Assembly (NCBI GenBank): GCA_021845555.1
Contig: JAJZVS010000056.1
Span: 1-13,409 of the forward strand
Direction: 5' to 3'
DNA length: 13,409 nucleotides
DNA from: Pseudomonadota bacterium
Lineage (GTDB): Bacteria; Pseudomonadota; Alphaproteobacteria; Acetobacterales; Acetobacteraceae
Notes under the pieces: model-generated
The model's database searches: none
What the model saw: the letters and a program-made list of their open reading frames with translations, nothing else
What the model was told of the DNA's origin: nothing
Part shown: positions 1 to 7,349 of the stretch, one piece after another
Layout of the letters: each line of letters opens with the position of its first letter
Numbering within the stretch: the stretch's first letter is position 1
Program-made: the position numbers and the translations under genes

Positions 1-314
1 TTCGGTGCCGGCCAGCCGGATCCGTTGCCGGCGTGGCTACCGGCGGCCGGGCGGAGGGGACGCACCGCGGTCGCGGCGTCCGGATCCGGAGTGAACAGGA
101 TCTCCCAGTCTTCCTCTCCGTGATGGATCGCACGATGCGCCAGGCCCTTGCGGCCGAGCACCGCATAGAGCGGAACCGGCTCGAAGGTCGCCAGCAGGCG
201 CAGCGTCTGACCGGCTTCGAGGCTCGCGACCGCTTGCATGATCTGCGGGAACGGCTCACCGCCGGCACGAAGCTCGGGACGTACGTCAAGCGTGAGGGGG
301 GCAGCTTGGGTCAT
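1..314 (-). CDS. DUF2249 domain protein (partial, runs off the left edge)
   Basis: About 104 residues are visible and the frame stays open to the window edge, so the C-terminus is missing. The N-terminal part reads LDVRPELRAGGEPFPQIMQA, then a segment ending in LRLLATFEPVPLYAVLGRKG and EEDWEILF, which is the pattern of the small DUF2249 (SirA/TusA-like fold) domain. The ATG overlaps the stop of the upstream membrane-protein gene in an ATGA arrangement, with an AAGGA ribosome site eight bases before it, so the two are almost certainly co-translated. DUF2249 domains are known from gene clusters with NnrS-type membrane proteins, hemerythrins and nitric-oxide metabolism, but the biochemical role is not settled. 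The last visible residues are rich in Ala, Gly and Pro and may be a linker to a further domain. The family call is from motif recognition. Confidence 0.8.
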   Translation of the reverse strand, partial: MTQAAPLTLDVRPELRAGGEPFPQIMQAVASLEAGQTLRLLATFEPVPLYAVLGRKGLAHRAIHHGEEDWEILFTPDPDAATAVRPLRPAAGSHAGNGSGWPAP

Positions 315-1666
315 CGACGGATTCCTTCCGGACCAGGAGCGGTGGGGGAACGAGGGACGGCCGGGGGGGCTGCGCGCGCATAGACCGCGCGCCAGGCGCG
401 GGCATATTCCCGCGCCAGCAGCAGGACCGCGAGCAGGGCGAACGCGAGTGCGACACGAATCATATCGTCCAGACCGAGCGCAGCAGCGATCGTGGCGATC
501 GCGATCGCGACGAAGTAGAGAACGAAGAAACCGATGGACTGCGGCTCGTTCACCAGGTCCTGCACCCGCGGCACAGGGCCACGGCCGAGCCTGCCGCCAT
601 AGCGCGACAGCCAAGACAGGAACGCGACGACCTTGTAGAGTTGGGTCAGGCCGAGCCCGCTCAACCAGCCCAGCAGCGCCAGCAACACAAGGCTTGGCGC
701 CAGGGTCGCCAGCCGGTCCGTCGCGACCGCGCCGATGGCGAGCAGCACGGCCAGCCCCAAGGCGACAAACGCGCCGATCGCCGCGCGGTTGTGCAGTTCG
801 ATTTGCCGCCGCCGCCGGCTGCGATACAGCCGCACCACGTCGGCGAGATAGAGCCCGAGCGCCAGCACAATGGCGAGCCGCCCCGCCTGCTCCAAGGTCG
901 CGAGCCAGACGGCGGGCCAGAGGGTCGCGGCCAGGCCGGCCGTGAACGCGGCCAGGAAACCAGCCACCCCGATCCACAGCACCGAAGCGCCGAGCGCGCC
1001 GCGCTCGTGCGGGGCCAGCATGAACATCGGCAGCAATTCGTAGGAGACGCCGATTGCGGTCAGGGTGAACCAACCGCCCAACCCAGCCAGGGCGTGATAG
1101 CCCACGCCGTCCGCCAACAACGGCGTCAGCGCGGGACCGGTGGCTGGCACGGTCAGGGCCAGCGCGAAGCTGAGGCCGAGCAGGATCGTGAGCAGCAGGA
1201 ACCCCAGACCGGCGAGAACGAATCGGGCGCTAAGCGGCACCGGCCGCTTCGCCGTCAGCGGAACCAACAAGGTGGCGCCGCCCACCAGCAGCGCGAGGAT
1301 CACCAGCGTCCCTCCGATCGGCAGCAGCAACCCCGCCCAAGTACTGCGGCCAAGGGCACAAAACCCGCCGACCATCAGGGCCAGGCCGCATTCGACCCCG
1401 ATCAGCGTCACCAGCGGCAAAGCCTGGCTCGGCAGCTTACGACTGGTGATCACCGGAACGAACTGGAACAGCGCGCCGAGCATCAGCAGGGTGAGCCAGC
1501 CGATTGTCAGCAGATGCACCATCGCCAGGCTGACCGGCGCCGTCGCCGGTGCAACGGGCCAGCCGAGGCCCGCGACCGCCAGCAACAGGCCGAGGCCGAA
1601 GTTGACCAGAGCGCAGGCGAATATCGCCGGCGTCCAGCGCGAGAGGCGATCGCTGGTGGCGTTCAT
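311..1666 (-). CDS. Polytopic membrane protein, NnrS / haem-copper oxidase subunit I-like
   Basis: This 451-residue protein is almost entirely hydrophobic with about 12 predicted membrane helices. Two helices share one signature: GW-x-T-L-x(3)-G-x(6)-P at residues 56-71 and again at 199-213, each preceded by a histidine (His51, His191). His220 follows the second copy (PMFMLAPH), and a conserved-looking segment LYKVVAFLSWLSRYG lies at 343-357. Such histidine-bearing helices resemble NnrS and haem-copper oxidase subunit I relatives and suggest haem or metal binding in the inner membrane, but the full set of oxidase ligands is not evident, so I do not call it a terminal oxidase. AGGAG lies nine bases before the ATG. 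The gene overlaps the DUF2249 gene by four bases, a pairing typical of nitric-oxide-related clusters. It keeps its own promoter and operator even though the next gene upstream is disrupted. Confidence 0.65.
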   Translation of the reverse strand: MNATSDRLSRWTPAIFACALVNFGLGLLLAVAGLGWPVAPATAPVSLAMVHLLTIGWLTLLMLGALFQFVPVITSRKLPSQALPLVTLIGVECGLALMVGGFCALGRSTWAGLLLPIGGTLVILALLVGGATLLVPLTAKRPVPLSARFVLAGLGFLLLTILLGLSFALALTVPATGPALTPLLADGVGYHALAGLGGWFTLTAIGVSYELLPMFMLAPHERGALGASVLWIGVAGFLAAFTAGLAATLWPAVWLATLEQAGRLAIVLALGLYLADVVRLYRSRRRRQIELHNRAAIGAFVALGLAVLLAIGAVATDRLATLAPSLVLLALLGWLSGLGLTQLYKVVAFLSWLSRYGGRLGRGPVPRVQDLVNEPQSIGFFVLYFVAIAIATIAAALGLDDMIRVALAFALLAVLLLAREYARAWRAVYARAAPPAVPRSPTAPGPEGIRR

Positions 1667-1773
1667 GCGGCCCTTCTCCTGCCCTGCGCCAGACGCTGGC
1701 GGCCTTCGTCCCCCGGATTCCCTCCAAGCGGAGCTCAGCGGACAGGCATTGCAACGGTGGTCGTGGGCATCCG

Positions 1774-1796
1774 AATAGGTATTAGAGATACCTATT
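1774..1796 (-). promoter_or_regulatory. Operator A: perfect 9-5-9 palindrome, predicted NsrR-like box
   Basis: AATAGGTAT, a five-base spacer, and ATACCTATT form a perfect inverted repeat in otherwise GC-rich DNA. The 23-bp length with 9-bp arms equals the geometry of the E. coli NsrR box. Related sites occur at 7725-7747 and 8431-8453, the latter just upstream of the nsrR-like operon. It overlaps the -10 region of the promoter reading into the NnrS-like gene. Assignment to the local NsrR-like protein is inference. Confidence 0.7.
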
Positions 1797-1821
1797 TATG
1801 CTCCACCTGCGCGGTTGGCAA
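1793..1821 (-). promoter_or_regulatory. Predicted sigma70-type promoter of the NnrS-like/DUF2249 operon
   Basis: Read on the minus strand, TTGCCA (1816-1821) is followed after 17 bases by TAAATA (1793-1798). The -35 matches the consensus at five of six positions; the -10 is weak. It lies about 130 bases upstream of the ATG at 1666, and the palindrome at 1774-1796 covers the -10 and start region, as expected for a repressor site. Confidence 0.45.
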
Positions 1822-1847
1822 GTGCCGTGCGATGCCGTTCGCTGGTC

Positions 1848-2007
1848 TCAAGGCAGAAGCTCGTCCAGCCACCCGGCGATACAACGCCGCCCCGCCGTGC
1901 CGGCCGCGGCGCCGACACGTTGCGCATCGCCGCGAAGCCTCGTGATGGAAAGCCGCGGCACGCTGGCAATCTCTGCGGCGTGTCCGACCAGCCACCGCTC
2001 AAAACTC
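1848..2007 (-). pseudogene. 3' fragment of transposon-split glutamine amidotransferase
   Basis: On the minus strand one frame reads SFERWLVGHAAEIASV and ends in IAGWLDELLP and a TGA at 1848-1850. This is the C-terminal helix region expected after the HPE motif of class I amidotransferases. It begins immediately at the IS66-type end at 2008. Joined to the 5' part (5292-5841) after removal of one target-duplication copy, the frame reads GQGF-ERWLVGH without a gap, giving a complete protein of about 233 residues. The fragment has no start of its own. Confidence 0.88.
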
Positions 2008-2027
2008 GTAACTGCTCACCCCCCCCC
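2008..2027 (+). repeat. IS66 left terminal inverted repeat
   Basis: GTAACTGCTCA followed by nine C. It marks the exact left boundary of the insertion in the amidotransferase gene and is the inverted partner of both 3484-3501 and 5275-5291. Confidence 0.9.
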
Positions 2028-2101
2028 GTTGGGCCTAGCCCGAGCGGCTGCGGCCAAAATTATGCCCGACGCGGTCACGGACGGTCCGATTCACCGTATC
2101 C

Positions 2102-3475
2102 ATGAATCATGAAACCCTCCTCGCCCTCTCTAAGGATGACCTGGTCGCCCGGATCCTGGCGCAGGTGGCGCAGATCGAGGCCCAGGCGGTGCAGATCAGC
2201 ACGTTGACGGCGCGCGTCGCGGCGCTGGAAGCCAGGCTCAATGCCCCGCCGAAGACCCCGCACAATTCGAGCATGCCGCCCTCGAGGGGCCACAAGCCCA
2301 ATCGCCCCGACCGCCCGAAGAAGCCGCGTGTCGGCCGTCCCGGCGTCACCCGCGCGTTGACCGAGCACCCCGATCGCATCATCGAGGCAACGCTGGCCGC
2401 CTGCCCACACTGCACCCACGCGCTCGGCCCCGCCGATCAAGCCGACATCCACGCCTACGACCACATCGATCTGCCACCGATCCGCCCGTTCGTCACCCGT
2501 ATCAGCCGCCATCGCGGCGCCTGCCCCTGCTGCGGCAGGCGCATCGCTGCCCCGCCGCCGGAGGGGTTCGATCCCGGTTCGCCGTTCGGCCCCGGGCTTT
2601 GCGCGCTGATCCTCCATCTCCATATCACCCAGGCGATCGACTTCGACCGTCTGGCGCGGCTGCTGGCGGAGGTGTTCGGTCTGACCATCAGCGAAGGCGC
2701 GATCGCCCATATCCTGGCCCGCGCCAAGGCGCCGCTGCTGGCCGCCGCGGCACCGATCGCCGCCGCGGTGCATGCCAGTGCCGTCGTGAGGTCCGATGAA
2801 ACCTCGGCGCGGGTGGGCGGCAAGACCTGGTGGCAATGGGTCCTGCTGAGTGCGACGGCGGTCTGCCACGTGATTGCCGACACCCGCGCGGCCTCGGTCG
2901 TGACCGCGTTCATGGATGGCGCGCGGCCGCAGGTCTGGGTGGCGGATCGCTATGGCGGGCAGTTGGGCCATGGCGCGGTCCGCCAGATGTGCCTGGCGCA
3001 TCTGCTGCGCGATGCGACGTATGCGATCGAGGAAGGTGACACCGGGTTCGCGCCGGGCTTTCGCCTCCTGCTGTTGCGCGCGGTGGCGATCGGCAAGCGA
3101 CGCGAAGCCCGGAAGGACAGCACCTTGGCGCAGTACCATGCCGATCTGGAGCGACGGCTGGACCGGCTGCTGGCCGGCGCAATGCCGGACCGGCCGGCGG
3201 CGCGGCGCCTGTTCCGTGCCATGCGCCGGGATCGCGATGACCTGTTCCGCTTCATCACCCCCCGCGACGTGCCCTACACCAACAACGCTTGCGAGCGAGC
3301 GCTGCGCCCTTCGGTGATCTTCCGCAAGGTGACCGGCAGGTTCCGCGCCGAATGGGACGCCTCGGTCTATGCCGCCGCCGCAAGCGTGGTCGCCACCGGG
3401 CGCCTGCAGGGCATCACCGCGCTGGCGGCACTACGCGCAGCCCTCGCGGGCCAGGCGGTCATCCCAGCCAGATGA
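2102..3475 (+). CDS. IS66-family transposase
   Basis: A 457-residue DDE transposase that moves the surrounding element. Residues 12-47 form a likely coiled coil; KTPHNSSMPPS at 51-61 is the typical IS66 linker; CPHC (101-104) and CPCC (141-144) make the zinc-binding region. The catalytic triad is visible as Asp232 in RSDET, Asp282 in VADRYGG and Glu399 in NNACERALRP. Length and domain order are those of a complete single-ORF IS66 transposase and I see no frameshift, so it may be active. The start at 2102 has no clear ribosome site; an alternative ATG lies out of frame a few bases later, and the N-terminal coiled coil supports 2102. Confidence 0.93.
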   Translation: MNHETLLALSKDDLVARILAQVAQIEAQAVQISTLTARVAALEARLNAPPKTPHNSSMPPSRGHKPNRPDRPKKPRVGRPGVTRALTEHPDRIIEATLAACPHCTHALGPADQADIHAYDHIDLPPIRPFVTRISRHRGACPCCGRRIAAPPPEGFDPGSPFGPGLCALILHLHITQAIDFDRLARLLAEVFGLTISEGAIAHILARAKAPLLAAAAPIAAAVHASAVVRSDETSARVGGKTWWQWVLLSATAVCHVIADTRAASVVTAFMDGARPQVWVADRYGGQLGHGAVRQMCLAHLLRDATYAIEEGDTGFAPGFRLLLLRAVAIGKRREARKDSTLAQYHADLERRLDRLLAGAMPDRPAARRLFRAMRRDRDDLFRFITPRDVPYTNNACERALRPSVIFRKVTGRFRAEWDASVYAAAASVVATGRLQGITALAALRAALAGQAVIPAR

Positions 3476-3483
3476 CCGCGGCA

Positions 3484-3501
3484 GGGGGGGTGAGCAGTTA
3501 C
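3484..3501 (+). repeat. IS66 right terminal inverted repeat (internal copy)
   Basis: Seven G followed by TGAGCAGTTAC, ending nine bases after the end of the transposase gene plus a short spacer. It is identical over the 11-base core to the end at 5281-5291 and inverted relative to 2008-2018. Confidence 0.88.
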
Positions 3502-3667
3502 ATATATAGTGCCAGATGAAGAACGGGGACGGCGCATTGTCGACCGTGTGCCCACGGGTAGCGTCGCCAGAGATGCGCGGTTTGGGCTGCTGCCGCCACC
3601 CGGCTTGTGCGGCGCGGGCGGCCGGGCCAGGGTGCGACGCGCTCAGTGCAGGAAGGTTCCACCCGCC
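3502..3667. other. Gap between the internal IS66 end and the MFS gene
   Basis: This stretch contains an AT-rich tract (ATATATAG) right after the IS end and the ribosome site of the transporter at 3650-3656. I see no separate gene and no convincing promoter. Confidence 0.4.
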
Positions 3668-5074
3668 GTGCCAAACACCGCCCCGGTCGGCGTCGCGCCC
3701 CGCACGCGGCGGTGGCTGATGCTAGCCGTGCTGCTGGCCGGCGGGTTTCTGCCGCCGGTGGATTTCTTCATCGTCAACGTGGCACTGCCGTCGATCCGCC
3801 AGGGTCTGCACGCCACCCCGGCCGAGGTGCAGCTCGTGATCTCGGGCTATGCCGCGGGCTACGCGGTGTTCCTGGTCACCGGCGGGCGACTCGGGGACCT
3901 CTATGGGCGCAAGCGGCTGTTCATTCTGGCGATGGCGGGGTTCACCGCCGCCTCGGCGCTCTGCGGGCTGGCGGCCTCGGCGGGCTTGCTGGTGCTGGCG
4001 CGCATCGCCGAGGGTGTGGCCGCGGCCTTGCTGGTCCCGCAGGTGCTCGGGGCGATCCGCGCCCTGCACGACACGCCGGGGGAGGAGGCGGCCCTGTCGC
4101 GCGCACTCGGGGTGTACGGGGCGATGATGGGGCTGGCGGCAGCCGTGGGACAGTTGAGCGGCGGGGTGCTGGTGGCCTGGAGCCCGCTCGGCCTCGGCTG
4201 GCGGGCGGTGTTCCTGGTCAACCTGCCGATCGGCGCGGTCGCCATGGCCGGCGCCTGGCTGCTGCTGCCGGAGACCAGCGCCGCGCACCGGCCGCGGCTC
4301 GACCTCATGGGCGCGGCGCTGCTGTCGGCGGCGCTGGCGTGCTTGGTGTTGCCGCTGTCGGAGGGGCGGCAGGACGGCTGGCCGGCCTGGACCTTCGTCG
4401 CGTTCGCCGCGGTGCCAGCGCTGATTTGGGCGTTCCTGGGCCATGAGGACCGTCTGGCAGCAGCCGGCGGTATGCCGCTGCTCGACCTCGGGCTGCTGCG
4501 CATCCCGGGCTTCCGGCGCGGGGTGCTGGTGGCGAGCCTGTTCTTCTTCACCTCGGCTTTCTACCTGCTGTTCGCGATCGAGCGGCAGGACGGCGCCGGG
4601 CTCGATCCGCTGCAGACCGGGCTCGCCATCCTGCCGTACGGGGTGGGGCTGTTCCTGGGGCCGCTGGCGAGCGCGCCGCTGCTCGGGCGGTTCGGGTTGC
4701 GGCTGCTGGCCGCAGGGCTGGCGATCGAGGTCGCGGGCTATGCCGCGATCGGGGTGGCGGTGGCCGCGGGCATGGGGGCGGCGCCGCTGACCGCGGCGGT
4801 GTTCGTGGCGGGGTTCGGCCAGGGGGTAGCGATGCCGCGGCTGTTCAACCTGGTGCTCGCCGACGTGCCGGCGCGCCAGGGCGGCGTGGCGGCGGGGGTG
4901 GTGAATTCCATGCTCCAGATCGGCGCGGCGGTCAGCGTGGCGGGGATCGGCTCGCTGTTCTTCGGGGTGCTGGGCGGGGGCAACGGGCCGGCGGCGTATG
5001 CGCATGCGTTCGGGGTGGCGATGATCGCGGTGGTGGCGGCGTTGGCGGGGGCGGCGCTGCTTGCGCGCGGGTGA
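3668..5074 (+). CDS. MFS efflux transporter, DHA2 (14-TMS) family
   Basis: With the GTG at 3668 as start (AGGAAGG at 3650-3656 upstream) the protein has 468 residues and many membrane helices. DFFIVNVALPSI at 32-43 and GGRLGDLYGRKR at 72-83 are the D1 and A motifs of proton-driven drug antiporters; RIAEGVAAALLVP and the G-rich helix GAMMGLAAAVGQLSGG correspond to motifs B and C. Length and helix number fit the DHA2 drug:H+ family; the substrate cannot be predicted. The frame is open further upstream to 3509, but that stretch is not transporter-like. No regulator gene accompanies it. It lies between two IS66 right ends within the transposon and is its only cargo gene. An ATG at 3719 is a less likely start since it would cut into the first helix. 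Confidence 0.85.
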   Translation: MPNTAPVGVAPRTRRWLMLAVLLAGGFLPPVDFFIVNVALPSIRQGLHATPAEVQLVISGYAAGYAVFLVTGGRLGDLYGRKRLFILAMAGFTAASALCGLAASAGLLVLARIAEGVAAALLVPQVLGAIRALHDTPGEEAALSRALGVYGAMMGLAAAVGQLSGGVLVAWSPLGLGWRAVFLVNLPIGAVAMAGAWLLLPETSAAHRPRLDLMGAALLSAALACLVLPLSEGRQDGWPAWTFVAFAAVPALIWAFLGHEDRLAAAGGMPLLDLGLLRIPGFRRGVLVASLFFFTSAFYLLFAIERQDGAGLDPLQTGLAILPYGVGLFLGPLASAPLLGRFGLRLLAAGLAIEVAGYAAIGVAVAAGMGAAPLTAAVFVAGFGQGVAMPRLFNLVLADVPARQGGVAAGVVNSMLQIGAAVSVAGIGSLFFGVLGGGNGPAAYAHAFGVAMIAVVAALAGAALLARG

Positions 5075-5274
5075 TGTGTACCCTTCGACGGCGGTATTAG
5101 AGGAAGTATCGTCCGTATTTACTTTCTGTGCATCTATACAACGGGAACCGCAACGCAGGGTGGAGGATGCAAACCCTCAGAGGGCATCGCTCGAACGTCC
5201 GACGCTTCACCTCTCCCGCAGCGCGGGATGTGTTTCGGCGTGGAAAAAGGACTCCCTTGATGGAGTGCGCCCCT
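5075..5274. other. Non-coding tail of the transposon, with a small GC hairpin
   Basis: This stretch, noticeably less GC-rich than its neighbours, has no convincing gene. A perfect 6-bp stem with a 3-base loop (TCCCGC-AGC-GCGGGA, 5214-5228) and the short palindrome CCCTCAGAGGG near 5174-5184 are visible; neither is followed by a clear T-run, so termination is only possible. I found no similarity between this stretch and the inner part of either end of the intact IS66. Confidence 0.35.
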
Positions 5275-5291
5275 GGGGGGTGAGCAGTTAC
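5275..5291 (+). repeat. IS66 right terminal inverted repeat (outer, solitary copy)
   Basis: Six G followed by TGAGCAGTTAC, with no transposase attached on its left. The amidotransferase coding sequence begins at the next base, so this is the true right boundary of the insertion. Confidence 0.88.
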
Positions 5292-5841
5292 CAAAGCCCT
5301 GTCCGTTCGCCTCGGGGTGGAACTGGAACCCGAGGGCCGTCCGACCGAGGGCAAAGGCCTGGTTGGCACACGAAGCGGTGGACGCAAGGCATTCCGTGCC
5401 CGGCGGCAGGTCGAAGGCATCACCGTGCCAGTGGAGCACGGGGACACCGTCCAGGTGACGCAGCGGCCCAATCCGGCCGGCGCCCGTCAACTCAACCGGC
5501 GCCCAACCGATCTCCTTTGCAGAACCCGGCGCAACCCGCGCACCGAGCGCACGAGCCATGAGCTGGGCACCCAGGCAGATGCCGAGCGTCGGTGCACCCG
5601 CTGCAAGTCGGCACCGCAGCACCCCGAGTTCCTCGTCCAGGATCGGGTAGAGATGGCCGTCATAGACGCTAACCGGGCCTCCCAGCGCCACCAGCAGGTC
5701 GGCGGCGGCGATTTGTCGCGGCCGCAGTTCGTCGAGACCCGGGTCGAGATAGCGAACTTGGTAGCCCGCAGCCGCGATCGGGGCGGCGAAGCCGCCAAGG
5801 TCTTCGAAATGGACGTGGCGGATGGCGAGGGCGGTTCTCAA
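5292..5841 (-). pseudogene. 5' part of transposon-split class I glutamine amidotransferase
   Basis: The first 183 residues are intact. The nucleophile is Cys89 in LGICLGAQLMARALG and the catalytic His175 and Glu177 are in GFQFHPEA; an early GGPVSVYD also fits GMP-synthase-like amidotransferases, which release ammonia from glutamine or hydrolyse gamma-glutamyl bonds. The start is a TTG at 5839-5841, supported by GGGAGAG just upstream and by the family-typical N-terminus (LAIRHVHFEDLG). After Phe183 the frame runs into the IS66 end and continues for about 50 foreign residues to a stop at 5134. The authentic C-terminus lies beyond the transposon at 1848-2007. Lacking about 50 native residues, it is probably inactive, although the catalytic residues remain. 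It sits downstream of the DUF488 gene on the same strand. Confidence 0.88.
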
Positions 5842-5941
5842 CGCGGACTCTCCCGGGTTTTCAGTGGCAGGTCGCGGTCATTCCAGCGAGCAGGGCCTTG
5901 GGACTCAGCCATGAAATGTCCCGGCTTTCCCTGGCGGCGTT

Positions 5942-6487
5942 TCAGGCGCCGGAGCCGGCGTATCGTAGCGTGCCGTCGGCCTGCCGGGCGGCGGCCGGGT
6001 TCAGGTTGGCCCGCTCGATTTTCCCTGGGCCCATGATGTGGAACACCCGATGGCCATCGGCGAGCAGATAATCGGTGATGATGCGGCGATGACAGCGCCA
6101 CCAAACCGCCTCGGCGCACATGATGGCACACACATGGTTGCGTCCGATATCATGCAGCTCCGCCATGCCCGTCTTGAAATCGAGCGTGGCCGCGTAGTCG
6201 GCGTAATTCCGAAAGCTGGCGTTCTGCCAGAAATCGTTCCCTAACACGGCCTGTTCCTTTTGCCCGCCACGCAGGCCACCAAGCCGTGCGACATGGCGGT
6301 AGCCGATCTGGTCACCGGCCAGGGTATCGGGAAGCGTATCGGCATTGAACTGCGGGTTCGTCCGTGAACGAGGGATGGAGCGAACATCGACGATGAAATC
6401 GGCCCCGACCTCCCGGAGCAGACGAACGAGCTCGGTCACGGACCGGGTGGAGTGGCCTATGGTGTAGAATACCGATCCCTTATCCAT
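5942..6487 (-). CDS. DUF488 family protein
   Basis: A 181-residue soluble protein. The start FYTIGHSTRSVTELVRLL, the segment FIVDVRSIPRSRTNPQFN at about 31-48, and the C-terminal CAEAVWWRCHRRIITDYLL are the hallmarks of DUF488. The Cys and Cys-His residues in the last motif suggest a catalytic or metal site, but the family's reaction is not established. Length is normal. The ribosome site is weak. It follows the GST gene on the same strand after 210 bases and precedes the broken amidotransferase by 100 bases, so an operon is plausible but not certain. Confidence 0.87.
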   Translation of the reverse strand: MDKGSVFYTIGHSTRSVTELVRLLREVGADFIVDVRSIPRSRTNPQFNADTLPDTLAGDQIGYRHVARLGGLRGGQKEQAVLGNDFWQNASFRNYADYAATLDFKTGMAELHDIGRNHVCAIMCAEAVWWRCHRRIITDYLLADGHRVFHIMGPGKIERANLNPAAARQADGTLRYAGSGA

Positions 6488-6697
6488 ATTGTCGTACCAT
6501 GTTTCGTCCGCACTCGACTTTCGAGGTTCCCCCGACTGCGCGGGTCACCTGCGTGCCAGACTGCTCGGAGCACGACGTCACGAAAGCCTGCGGAGTCCCG
6601 GCCTGCCCTACCATGGCGATGGAAGCTGCAAACGAACGGGTTCCCTGCGACCTGTGATCGTCCGTAGGTTTCCTGCCGCGGTTCGCGATGGCCCGGT
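6488..6697. other. Gap between GST-like and DUF488 genes
   Basis: I see no gene with family-like content and no copy of the AATAGGTAT operator here. Open frames crossing it on both strands have no recognisable protein motifs. Confidence 0.4.
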
Positions 6698-7348
6698 TCA
6701 ATAATGCACGCCGGTCTGCGAAGATCTGGGATGCAGGCTGGCGCGAGCCGTCGGACGCTCCGCCGTTGTCTGAAACCAACGCTCCAGGTGCCGCAGGCCC
6801 GTCGGCATCGGCCAGCCGATGCTGGCAGCGAAATCCAGCGCCGCAAACAGCCCAATATCGGCGACGGTGAACCGGTCGGGGACCACGGTGGCCGCGCCCG
6901 ACAACAGGGCGTCGAGCCACGTCATCCCATCCAGCATCAGGGTCTTGAACCCGTTCGCACATTCCGCCAGCACGACCATCCGGGTCCGGTACATCTCCAC
7001 CGCCGGGCCGTAGTGGAACGCCGCATAGAGCGGCTCGGTGATTCGCCGCTCGATCCGACGTTGCCACATCCGTGTGATGGCGCGTTCTTCCGCCGTACGG
7101 CCGATCAGCGGCGGATCGGGCGATCGCTCCTCCAGATACTGAAAGATCGCGCCCGATTCCGCCAGCCACGTACCATCGTCGAGGACGAGCACCGGCACCT
7201 GGCCGCCCGGGTTGCGGCCAAGAAAATCGAGGCGGCGGTTCTCGCCCCCATCTACGTCCACATCGCGCGACGGCACGGTGATGCGCTTTTCCAGCAGCGC
7301 CATGCGCACCGCCCGCGGGTTCGGCCGCGCGGCGTCATAGAGCAGCAT
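6698..7348 (-). CDS. Glutathione S-transferase-like protein
   Basis: A 216-residue cytosolic protein with the two-domain GST layout. The thioredoxin-like N-terminal domain shows NPRAVRMALLEK (10-21), NPGGQVPVL with the cis-Pro at 52, and AESGAI (63-68), where the Glu-Ser pair binds the gamma-glutamyl part of glutathione. The helical C-terminal domain contains FTVADIGLFAALDF, the usual GST capping-box region. No cysteine or serine is present at the usual catalytic spot near residue 10, so its reaction (conjugation or reduction) is uncertain. The ATG at 7348 begins one base after the stop of the DUF2892 gene, implying translational coupling; a longer open frame upstream overlaps that gene and is not used. 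Confidence 0.88.
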   Translation of the reverse strand: MLLYDAARPNPRAVRMALLEKRITVPSRDVDVDGGENRRLDFLGRNPGGQVPVLVLDDGTWLAESGAIFQYLEERSPDPPLIGRTAEERAITRMWQRRIERRITEPLYAAFHYGPAVEMYRTRMVVLAECANGFKTLMLDGMTWLDALLSGAATVVPDRFTVADIGLFAALDFAASIGWPMPTGLRHLERWFQTTAERPTARASLHPRSSQTGVHY

Positions 7349-7349
7349 G

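Larger units (their letters stand above)
2008..3501 (+). mobile_element. IS66-family insertion sequence (single-ORF, ISBst12-like)
   Basis: The 1494-bp element is bounded by GTAACTGCTCA-C9 (2008-2027) and G7-TGAGCAGTTAC (3484-3501), which are inverted repeats of each other. It holds one transposase gene and no tnpA/tnpB helper genes, as in the ISBst12 subgroup. The 8 bp after its right end (ATATATAG) do not match the 8 bp before its left end (CAAAACTC), so this shorter unit alone is not what created the insertion in the amidotransferase gene. Confidence 0.88.
2008..5291. mobile_element. IS66-ended transposon carrying an MFS transporter, inserted in the amidotransferase gene
   Basis: The outer ends are inverted repeats: GTAACTGCTCA plus nine C at 2008-2027, and six G plus TGAGCAGTTAC at 5275-5291. 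The 8 bp outside each end are CAAAACTC (2000-2007) and CAAAGCCC (5292-5299), matching at six of eight positions, which is the target-duplication length of IS66 elements with two later transitions. The two flanks are the two halves of one amidotransferase gene and join in frame when the unit and one duplication copy are removed. Inside are a complete IS66 (2008-3501) with its own internal right end, and a DHA2 efflux transporter. It may be a composite transposon whose second IS is reduced to its terminus, or an IS66 element that uses a distal end and carries a passenger gene. Confidence 0.85.

Noticed and set aside
641..1945. Long plus-strand open frame of 434 codons across the NnrS-like gene.
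   Set aside because: It is Gln/Arg/Pro-rich, has no domain-like content and is the mirror of a clear membrane protein on the other strand in GC-rich DNA.
2075..3139. Long minus-strand open frame opposite the IS66 transposase.
   Set aside because: Arg/Gly-rich shadow of the well-supported transposase; it also lies mostly within it.
2008..3509. The short IS66 (2008-3501) as the unit that inserted in the amidotransferase gene.
   Set aside because: The 8 bp after its right end do not match those before its left end and the gene does not resume there; it resumes after 5291.
5090..5115. GGTATTAGAGGAAGTAT near the end of the MFS gene resembles operator A.
   Set aside because: Only the left side matches, the right arm is absent, and it lies downstream of a gene inside the transposon with no gene to control.
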